A DNA stretch of 46,381 nt from the NCBI GenBank assembly GCA_944385995.1, contig CALWZL010000001.1, forward strand, positions 1-46,381, read 5' to 3'. Each line of letters begins with the position of its first letter. The stretch's first letter is position 1. Made by a program: the position numbers and the translations under genes. The notes beneath the pieces are model-generated. The model saw only the letters and a program-made list of their open reading frames with translations, did no database searches and had not been told where the DNA came from. Positions 40,395-46,381 of the stretch are shown in pieces. Source of the DNA: an uncultured Faecalibacterium sp. Its GTDB lineage: Bacteria; Bacillota; Clostridia; Oscillospirales; Ruminococcaceae.

Positions 40395-41618
40395 ATGGCA
40401 ACCAAGATTGATATTTTTTCCGGCTTCCTGGGCGCAGGCAAGACGACCCTGATTAAGAAGCTGATTCGTGAGTCCTTCCAGGGCCAGCAGGTGGTGCTGA
40501 TCGAGAATGAGTTCGGCGAGATCGGCATCGACGGCGGCTTTTTGAAGGAGTCGGGCATCAAGATCAACGAGCTGAACGCCGGCTGCATCTGCTGCTCCCT
40601 GGTGGGCGACTTCCGGGAAGCCCTGTGCAAGGTGGTGGACCAGTATCACCCCGACCGCATTGTCATCGAGCCCTCGGGCGTGGGCAAGCTGTCCGACGTG
40701 ACCCGGGCCGTGGAGGCCGTGGCCGAGCACCTGGATGTGGAGCTGTCCAGCTTTGTGACGGTGGCCGATGTCAACAAGGTCAAGCTGTATATGAAGAACT
40801 TCGGCGAGTTCTACAACGACCAGGTCTCCAATGCCAGCTGCATCCTGCTGAGCCGCACCGGCAATGCTGACCCCGACAAGGTGGCCGCCGCGGTGGCCAT
40901 GCTGCGGGAGAAGAACCCCACCGCCACCATCGTCACCACTCCCTGGGAGGACCTGACCGGCGACCAGATTCTGAAGGCCATGAGCGAGAAGGACGACTTT
41001 GTGGCCCAGCTGCTGGCCATGGCTGCCGAGGCCAACGCCGCCCACGCCGGCGAGGATGAGGAGGACGAGCACGAGCACCACCATCATCATTACGATGAGA
41101 ACGGCGTGTGCAGCTGCGGCCATCATCACCACGACGATGACGACGATGAGGATGAACACGAGCATCACCACCACCATGACCACGATCATGAGGATGAGGA
41201 GCACGACCACTGCTGCCATCATGACCATGACCATGAGGAGGGCGAGGAGCACGACCATTGCTGCCACCACGATGACGACCACGACCACGAGGAACACGAT
41301 CACTGCGGCTGCGGCCACCATCACCACCACCACGGCCATGACGCCGACGAGGTGTTCACCAGCTGGGGCGTCGAGACCGCCCGCACCTACAGCCGCGAGG
41401 CCATCGAGAAGGCCCTGGACGAGCTGGAGAGCGGCAAGTACGGCATGATCCTGCGCTCCAAGGGCATCGTCAACGGCGGCGCCGACGGCTGGCTGGAGTT
41501 CGACTTTGTCCCCGGCGAGCGGGAGATCCGCAGCCGCGGGGCCGACGTGGGCGGCAAGCTGGTGGTCATCGGCTCCAAGCTGGACGAGAAGGGGATTGCT
41601 GCCCTGTTCGGCTGCTGA
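40395..41618 (+). CDS. COG0523 metallochaperone GTPase with His-rich insert
   Basis: A 407-residue G3E-family GTPase (CobW/YjiA/ZNG1 type). P-loop GFLGAGKTT (10-18), ENEFGEIGID, and the metal-binding CICC at 64-67. Between the GTPase and the CobW C-terminal domain lies an insert at about 226-315 with roughly 40 His plus many Asp, Glu and Cys, including two copies of EEHDHCCHHD. Such tails bind Zn, Ni or Co; the metal here is unknown. The next gene, 48 bases on, encodes a second G3E GTPase, so the two probably act together. Confidence 0.92.
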   Translation: MATKIDIFSGFLGAGKTTLIKKLIRESFQGQQVVLIENEFGEIGIDGGFLKESGIKINELNAGCICCSLVGDFREALCKVVDQYHPDRIVIEPSGVGKLSDVTRAVEAVAEHLDVELSSFVTVADVNKVKLYMKNFGEFYNDQVSNASCILLSRTGNADPDKVAAAVAMLREKNPTATIVTTPWEDLTGDQILKAMSEKDDFVAQLLAMAAEANAAHAGEDEEDEHEHHHHHYDENGVCSCGHHHHDDDDDEDEHEHHHHHDHDHEDEEHDHCCHHDHDHEEGEEHDHCCHHDDDHDHEEHDHCGCGHHHHHHGHDADEVFTSWGVETARTYSREAIEKALDELESGKYGMILRSKGIVNGGADGWLEFDFVPGEREIRSRGADVGGKLVVIGSKLDEKGIAALFGC

Positions 41619-41666
41619 GCCTGTCCGCTGTTTTGACCGATAACCAGAAGGAGTACCATTCAATCT

Positions 41667-42629
41667 ATGGCAAAGGAAATTCCGGTCTACCTGTTTGTGG
41701 GCTTCCTCGAGAGCGGCAAGACCAAATTCATTCAGGAGACCTTTGAGGACCCCAATTTTGATTCAGGCGACAAGACCCTGCTGCTGGTCTGCGAAGAGGG
41801 CGAAGAGGAATACAAGCCCGAAAAGTTCGCCTTCCCCGGCACCAGTGTCCGCGTCCTGGAGGACAAGGCGGAGCTGAACGCCCAGAACCTGGCCAACCTG
41901 GCCAAAGAGACCGACGCCGGCCGTGTGGTCATCGAGTACAACGGCATGTGGCTGCTCCAGGACCTGGCCGACGCCCTGCCCAATGACTGGCTGATCTACC
42001 AGGTCATTGCCACCGCCGACGGCACCACCGCCCTGATGTATGCCCGGGACAACGCCATGCGGAGCCTGATGCTGGACAAGATCGCCCGCAGTGAGCTGAT
42101 CGTTTTCAACCGGGCCGAGAAGGTCAACACCGACGAGGCCCGCCAGGAGCTCCACCGGCTGGTGCGCCAGGCTTCCCGCCGGTGCGACATCGCCTATGAG
42201 TTCGCCGACGGCAGCGTGGCCTACGACGACATCCCCGACCCGCTGCCCTTCGACATCGACGCCCCTGTCATCGAGATCGGGGACGACGATTTCGGCATCT
42301 GGTATATGGACTGCCAGGAGGACCCCCAGAAATACGCCGGCAAAACGGTGCGGTTCCTGGCCCAGGTCTGCCAGACCAACCGGGCCGGCAAAAACAGCTT
42401 TGTGCCCGGCCGGTTCGCCATGACCTGCTGTGTCCAGGACATCCAGTTTGTGGGCTTCCCCTGCTCCTACGACGGCTACAAGGAGCTGGAACAGCGCAGC
42501 TGGGTCACCGTCACCGCCCGGGTCAGCTACAAATTCCACAACATCTATCGGGGCAAGGGCCCTGTTCTGAGCGCCACCTCGGTGGAGCCGGCCCACAAGC
42601 CCCTGAACGACGTGGTCTCGTTCTCCTGA
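41667..42629 (+). CDS. G3E-like GTPase fused to a YcgQ/TIGR03943-like domain
   Basis: A 320-residue protein. Residues 1-185 are a divergent G3E GTPase: P-loop GFLESGKTKF (12-21), VVIEYNGMW, and VFNRAEKVN as the base-recognition motif; the CxCC metal motif is absent. Residues about 205-320 resemble the C-terminal domain of YcgQ (TIGR03943): DPQKYAGKTVRFLAQV and GRFAMTCCVQDIQFVGF. YcgQ normally pairs with a permease-like YcgR in suspected metal homeostasis. Fusion of the two parts suggests a metal-handling partner for the His-rich protein upstream. AAGGAG precedes the ATG with long spacing. Confidence 0.78.
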   Translation: MAKEIPVYLFVGFLESGKTKFIQETFEDPNFDSGDKTLLLVCEEGEEEYKPEKFAFPGTSVRVLEDKAELNAQNLANLAKETDAGRVVIEYNGMWLLQDLADALPNDWLIYQVIATADGTTALMYARDNAMRSLMLDKIARSELIVFNRAEKVNTDEARQELHRLVRQASRRCDIAYEFADGSVAYDDIPDPLPFDIDAPVIEIGDDDFGIWYMDCQEDPQKYAGKTVRFLAQVCQTNRAGKNSFVPGRFAMTCCVQDIQFVGFPCSYDGYKELEQRSWVTVTARVSYKFHNIYRGKGPVLSATSVEPAHKPLNDVVSFS

Positions 42630-42633
42630 CCAC

Positions 42634-42685
42634 GCTGCCGCACACCCGCGCGTCGGCTGACATGTGCCTGATCCGCTGCGGCAGC
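42634..42685. repeat. Long-loop inverted repeat
   Basis: GCTGCCGCA (42634-42642) and TGCGGCAGC (42677-42685) are perfect 9-base arms with a 34-base loop and no T-tract. It lies after the GTPase fusion gene and may be an mRNA end structure or processing site. Confidence 0.4.
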
Positions 42686-42802
42686 TCATCCCGTACACAC
42701 GTTGGGACCAGTCTGTTTGCCGGCCGCCCGGCCGGTCAACGATACAGGTCGGCGGGGCTCTGTCCCCGGGACCAAATGCCAATGTCATAGGAGGGTTTGC
42801 AG

Positions 42803-43138
42803 ATGAGAGTTTTGCTACAACTGTTGGGCGCGGCGGCTGCTGTGGCCGTTGCGGGGGTAGGCGCCGCCGTTCTGGCCAAGAAGATGGGCAAGAAGTGCCC
42901 CATCCAGGTGACAGTAGACCTGGCGGAGGACGCAGAGACCGACAAGGAAACTGCCGACAAGACCACTGCCGCCTATGAGGCAGGGGTGGCGGCCGGCAAG
43001 GCCCATGCCGAGGCCATCAAGAAGGCCGCCGAGGCGGAAGCCGCTGACGCCGCCGGGGAAGCAGAGAGCGCTGCACCGGAGACGGCCTCCGCACAGACGG
43101 AGGACGGCGAAGAGCCGGAACAGACCCAGGACGTATAA
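42803..43138 (+). CDS. Small membrane-anchored acidic protein
   Basis: A 111-residue protein of unknown function: one N-terminal membrane segment (about 4-25), a short basic patch (KKMGKK), then an acidic Ala/Glu-rich tail of about 75 residues, likely helical or disordered. It resembles the many unnamed anchor proteins with YtxH-like layout, but no family is claimed. TAGGAGGG precedes the ATG at 42803. It has no clear partner and ends in a strong terminator. Confidence 0.72.
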   Translation: MRVLLQLLGAAAAVAVAGVGAAVLAKKMGKKCPIQVTVDLAEDAETDKETADKTTAAYEAGVAAGKAHAEAIKKAAEAEAADAAGEAESAAPETASAQTEDGEEPEQTQDV

Positions 43139-43146
43139 TCACCCAC

Positions 43147-43180
43147 GGGGCGCATCGGGAAACCGGTGCGCCCCTTTTTT
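43147..43180 (+). terminator. Strong intrinsic terminator
   Basis: GGGGCGCATCGG-GAAA-CCGGTGCGCCCC, a 12-bp stem with one wobble and a GAAA loop, followed by T6. It isolates the histidine operon from upstream transcription. Confidence 0.9.
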
Positions 43181-43245
43181 GGTGGGCAGCTGTGCAAAAC
43201 GCCGGGAAATACCCCTGGAAACTGGGCAGAAAGCTGATACATTGC

Positions 43246-43277
43246 TACTTTACAATGCTACCGTGGTAAAGTATAAT
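43246..43277 (+). promoter_or_regulatory. his operon promoter with overlapping dyad
   Basis: TTTACA (43249-43254), 17 bases, TATAAT (43272-43277). A perfect inverted repeat TACTTTAC (43246-43253) / GTAAAGTA (43266-43273) overlaps both hexamers, and a smaller dyad TACCGTGGTA lies inside the spacer. This is a plausible repressor operator. No T-box or His-codon leader peptide was seen. Confidence 0.65.
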
Positions 43278-43325
43278 AGGCGTAGAACAGATGACAGGTA
43301 ATAAGGAAGAAAGGGAACTGCTGCC

Positions 43326-44951
43326 ATGGAATTTGAACTTTCCCTCTTGCAGCCCAAGGAGCGGGCCTCCTTCGGGCTGCGGGCCCTGTACGAAGCGGCT
43401 GGCTGCCGCAAGTACCACATGGGCCAGTTTGAGGAATACGCCCTGTACCAGGAAAACCAGAATTTTCTGGCCTCCCGTCAGGTGATTACCTTCACCGATC
43501 TGGATGGGCGGCTGCTGGCGCTCAAGCCCGATGTGACCCTCTCCATCGCCAAGAGTGCCCAGCCGGGCCCCGGTGAGACCCGGCGGTTTTATTACAGTGA
43601 GAACGTCTACCGGCCCTCAGCCGAGAGCCATACCTTTAAAGAGATCGCCCAGATGGGTCTGGAATATATTGGACAGGTGGGGCAGGCTGAGACCGGGGAG
43701 GCGGTGAGCCTGGCGGTCCGGTCGCTGTCCCTGCTGGCCGATACCATGGGCCCGGCCTGGCAGCTGGAAGTGGGCCACATGGGCTATTTGTCGGGCTTGC
43801 TGGATGCCCTGTCGGTGCCGGAAAGCGCCCGGCAGGGGATTCTGGCCCGGCTCCGGGCCAAAAACAGCCATGAGCTGCGGAATGCCGCCCTGGCCGCCGG
43901 CCTGGGTGAAAAGGGAGCCGGCGCATTGCAGGAGCTGCTGACCCTCTGCGGGCCGGCGTCCGCGGTTTTGGAGCGGGCCGGGGCCGGCTGCCGCAATGCC
44001 GAAATGACCGCCGCCGCCGCCGAGCTGCGGGCCCTGGAGGACCAGCTGGCCGCCGCGGGCCAGGCGGTCCAGATTGATCTGACCCTCTCGGGGGAGATGG
44101 AATACTACAATGGCCTGATTTTCCAGGGCTATCTCCGGGGAGCGCCCCGGCCGGTGCTGAAGGGGGGCCGGTATGACCTGCTGGCCCGGAAATTCACCCC
44201 CGGCGCGGGGGCCATCGGCTTTGCGGTCTATCTGGATGAGCTGGACCGCCTCACCGCGCCGCCCCCTCCGGTCCAGGATACCGGCGCCGTCATGCTGAAT
44301 GTGGCCCTGCCCAAGGGCCGGCTGGGGGATAAGGTCTATAACCTGCTGGCCGAAGGCGGCTGCATCACCCCCGAGGACTACAACGCCTCCCGCAAGCTGG
44401 TGGTGGAGGACAAGGCCGCCGGGGTCCGGTGTTTCCTGGTGAAACCCAGCGACGTGGCCATCTATGTGGAGCACGGCGCCGCCGATGTGGGCATCGTGGG
44501 CAAGGATATCCTGTCCGAGGCCGAAACCGATGTCTATGAGCTGCTGGATACCGGGCTGGGCAAGTGCCGGATGTGCGTGGCCGCCCCGGCGGGGTACAGG
44601 GACGACCCCGGCCGCCCCATCCGGGTGGCCACCAAATTCCCCCGGATCGCCAAGGAATATTATGCGTCCCTGGGCCGGGATATTGAGATCATCAAGCTCA
44701 ACGGTTCCATCGAGCTGGCCCCCATTCTGGGGCTGTCCGACGTGATTGTGGATATTGTGGAGACCGGCACCACCCTGCGGGAAAACGGGCTGGCGGTGGT
44801 GACCGAGTTCATGCCCATTTCGGCCCGGGTGATTGCCAATAAATCCAGCTACCAGTTCAAGCGCCGGCAGACCGACCGGATGCTGGACCAGCTGCGGAGC
44901 GCCCTTGCCCGCCGCCAGAGCCAGAAGAGCCAGAAGGAGGAAATGAGATGA
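43326..44951 (+). CDS. Fused HisZ-HisG ATP phosphoribosyltransferase
   Basis: A 541-residue fusion of both subunits of the short-form ATP phosphoribosyltransferase, the first and feedback-controlled step of histidine synthesis. Residues 1-312 are HisZ, a histidyl-tRNA synthetase paralogue (FTDLDGRLLALKPDVT, FYYSENVYRP, YYNGLIFQGYL, LKGGRYDLL). Residues 321-541 are catalytic HisG-S (NVALPKGRL, ADVGIVGKDIL, DVIVDIVETGTTLRENGL). A proline-rich linker (311-316) joins them with no stop or frameshift. The subunits are normally separate proteins forming a hetero-octamer. The stop overlaps the hisD start as ATGA. Confidence 0.95.
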   Translation: MEFELSLLQPKERASFGLRALYEAAGCRKYHMGQFEEYALYQENQNFLASRQVITFTDLDGRLLALKPDVTLSIAKSAQPGPGETRRFYYSENVYRPSAESHTFKEIAQMGLEYIGQVGQAETGEAVSLAVRSLSLLADTMGPAWQLEVGHMGYLSGLLDALSVPESARQGILARLRAKNSHELRNAALAAGLGEKGAGALQELLTLCGPASAVLERAGAGCRNAEMTAAAAELRALEDQLAAAGQAVQIDLTLSGEMEYYNGLIFQGYLRGAPRPVLKGGRYDLLARKFTPGAGAIGFAVYLDELDRLTAPPPPVQDTGAVMLNVALPKGRLGDKVYNLLAEGGCITPEDYNASRKLVVEDKAAGVRCFLVKPSDVAIYVEHGAADVGIVGKDILSEAETDVYELLDTGLGKCRMCVAAPAGYRDDPGRPIRVATKFPRIAKEYYASLGRDIEIIKLNGSIELAPILGLSDVIVDIVETGTTLRENGLAVVTEFMPISARVIANKSSYQFKRRQTDRMLDQLRSALARRQSQKSQKEEMR

Positions 44952-46243
44952 TTCAGCTTTATCGTCTGGAAGACCTGACCCCCGACCAGGTCCTCAACCG
45001 GGACCTGCGGGCCGAAAAGGATGTGGAAGCGGTGGTGGACGCCATCATCGCCGATGTGCGGGCCCGGGGGGATGCGGCCCTGCGGGACTACGCCAAAAAG
45101 TTTGACGGGGCAGACCTGGACGCCCTGGAAGTCACCCCCGCCGAGATGGAGGAGGCTCTGGCTGGCACCGACCCGGATTTTCTCGAGACGCTGCGGATGG
45201 CGGCGGCCAACATCGAGGCCTTTCACCGCCGCCAGCTCCACGACAATTTCGTGATGACCGAACAGGACGGGATTGTGCTGGGCCAGAAATACACCCCGGT
45301 GGAGCGGGCCGGCGTCTATGTGCCGGGGGGCACCGCCGCCTATCCCTCCACCGTTTTGATGGATGTGATTCCCGCCAAGGTGGCGGGAGTCCCCGAAATT
45401 GTGATGACCACCCCCGCCGGGAAGGACGGCAAGGTCAATCCCGCCATCCTGGCCGCGGCCAGCGTGGCGGGCGTCACCCGGATCTTCAAGACCGGCGGCG
45501 CCCAGGCGGTGGCGGCCCTGGCCTACGGCACCGAGAGCATCCCGGCGGTGGATAAAATCGTGGGCCCCGGCAATATCTATGTGGCCACCGCCAAGCGGAA
45601 AGTCTACGGCAAGGTGGGCATCGACATGATCGCCGGGCCCAGCGAGATTCTGGTGCTGGCCGACGGCGGGTGCAATCCCGCCTGGGTGGCGGCCGACCTG
45701 CTGAGCCAGGCCGAACACGACAAGCTGGCCAGCCCGGTGCTGGTCACCGACAGCGAGGTCCTGGCCAAAGCGGTCCAGGCCGAGCTGGAAGTCCAGATCC
45801 CCCAGCTGCCCCGGGCGGCCATTGCCCGGGCCAGCGTGGACGACAACGGCAAGATCATCGTCTGCCAGGACCTGGCCAAGGCCATTGAAGTCTGCAACAT
45901 CATCGCCCCCGAGCACCTGGAAGTCTGCGTCGAGGACCCCTTTGCGGTGCTGGGCAAGATCAAGAACGCCGGCAGCATCTTCCTGGGCCGGAATGTCCCC
46001 GAGGCGCTGGGCGACTATTTCGCCGGCCCCAACCACACCCTTCCCACCAGCGGCACCGCCCGCTTCTCCAGCCCGCTGGGGGTGGACGACTTTGTCAAGC
46101 GGTCCAGCTTTATCTATTACACCCGGGAGGCCCTGGGGGCCGTCAAGGACCGGATTGCCGGTTTTGCCGAGAAGGAAGGGCTCCACGCCCACGCCCGCAG
46201 CGTGACCATCCGCTATGAGGCAGAAGGGGGCGGAGCAAAGTGA
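44948..46243 (+). CDS. hisD: Histidinol dehydrogenase
   Basis: Performs the last two oxidation steps to histidine using NAD+. 431 residues with GVYVPGGTAAYPSTVLM, IVGPGNIYVA, IDMIAGPSEILVLAD, LLSQAEHDKLASPVLVT and AGPNHTLPTSG, all canonical for the zinc enzyme. AAGGAGG lies 7 bases upstream of the ATG, inside the end of the hisZ-hisG fusion. Its stop overlaps the next start as GTGA, so at least three genes form one coupled operon. Confidence 0.98.
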   Translation: MIQLYRLEDLTPDQVLNRDLRAEKDVEAVVDAIIADVRARGDAALRDYAKKFDGADLDALEVTPAEMEEALAGTDPDFLETLRMAAANIEAFHRRQLHDNFVMTEQDGIVLGQKYTPVERAGVYVPGGTAAYPSTVLMDVIPAKVAGVPEIVMTTPAGKDGKVNPAILAAASVAGVTRIFKTGGAQAVAALAYGTESIPAVDKIVGPGNIYVATAKRKVYGKVGIDMIAGPSEILVLADGGCNPAWVAADLLSQAEHDKLASPVLVTDSEVLAKAVQAELEVQIPQLPRAAIARASVDDNGKIIVCQDLAKAIEVCNIIAPEHLEVCVEDPFAVLGKIKNAGSIFLGRNVPEALGDYFAGPNHTLPTSGTARFSSPLGVDDFVKRSSFIYYTREALGAVKDRIAGFAEKEGLHAHARSVTIRYEAEGGGAK

Positions 46244-46381
46244 GCCGTTATCTCAGTCCCACCCTGGCCCATCTGGAGCCCTACACCCCCGGTGAACAGC
46301 CTCAGGACCGCTCTTATGTCAAACTGAACACCAACGAAAGCCCCTATCCCCCCGCCACTGCGGTGATGGAGGCGATTCAGG
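46240..46381 (+). CDS. hisC: Histidinol-phosphate aminotransferase, 5' part only
   Basis: The first 47 codons of a PLP aminotransferase cut by the window edge. The GTG start at 46240 overlaps the hisD stop. The segment LAHLEPYTPGEQP followed by VKLNTNESPYPP is the classic HisC N-terminus. Gene order hisZG-hisD-hisC agrees with the assignment. Confidence 0.9.
   Translation, partial: MSRYLSPTLAHLEPYTPGEQPQDRSYVKLNTNESPYPPATAVMEAIQ

Overview
The window is 46.4 kb of GC-rich, gene-dense bacterial chromosome. The gene set suggests a Gram-positive gut Clostridia member of the Oscillospiraceae/Ruminococcaceae (Faecalibacterium/Subdoligranulum/Gemmiger-like). Evidence for this is the lipoprotein and Pst/PTS repertoire, GGAGG-type ribosome sites, sigma-A promoters, strong GCC/GTG/CTG codon preference, a HisZ-HisG fusion and Rnf-like genes. 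The placement is inferred from recalled family knowledge, not from a search. I found no rRNA or tRNA genes, no CRISPR array, no insertion sequence and no phage genes.

Layout. Bases 1-340 hold promoters firing left out of the window and one firing right into a Tat-type lipoprotein gene. A leftward operon follows (alaX-like editing protein, trmB, CmpB-like membrane protein). Then come malQ, a degenerate GGDEF protein, a small helical protein behind an unusual hairpin leader, and the leftward pair ychF-mtnN. An AT-rich stretch leads to a strong promoter with two tandem hairpins and a highly biased lipoprotein gene, followed by a structured region ending in a strong terminator (candidate ncRNA or 3' UTR). 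A two-component system, rpe, and three membrane genes homologous to RnfD, RnfE and RnfA come next. Those three lack the canonical cofactor residues and have no RnfC, RnfG or RnfB beside them. A degenerate TIM-barrel protein, a DUF1015 protein and a DEAD-box helicase end this rightward block.

From 21.4 to 30.3 kb most genes run left: a lone AraC-type domain, the complete phosphate operon (pstS, attenuator, pstC, pstA, pstB, phoU) and the N-acetylglucosamine genes (nagA, nagB, and a separately transcribed PTS EIICB). From 30.7 kb most genes run right: prmA-rsmE, a patatin overlapping a divergent PTS Enzyme I, and a HAD hydrolase. A LytTR regulator with a pseudo-receiver lies convergent to it, followed by a glycosyltransferase and a leftward aminopeptidase P. 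The last part holds a His-rich COG0523 metallochaperone GTPase, a second GTPase fused to a YcgQ-like domain, a small acidic membrane-anchored protein, and the start of a histidine operon (hisZ-hisG fusion, hisD, hisC cut by the window edge).

The best candidates for undescribed biology are: (1) the cofactor-stripped RnfD-E-A trio; (2) the G3E GTPase-YcgQ fusion beside the His-rich metallochaperone; (3) the hairpin/terminator-like leader that buries the ribosome site of the small helical protein; (4) the structured RNA after the abundant lipoprotein gene. A recurring theme is proteins that keep a fold but lose catalytic residues: GGDEF, LytTR receiver, Enzyme I, TIM barrel and the Rnf subunits.
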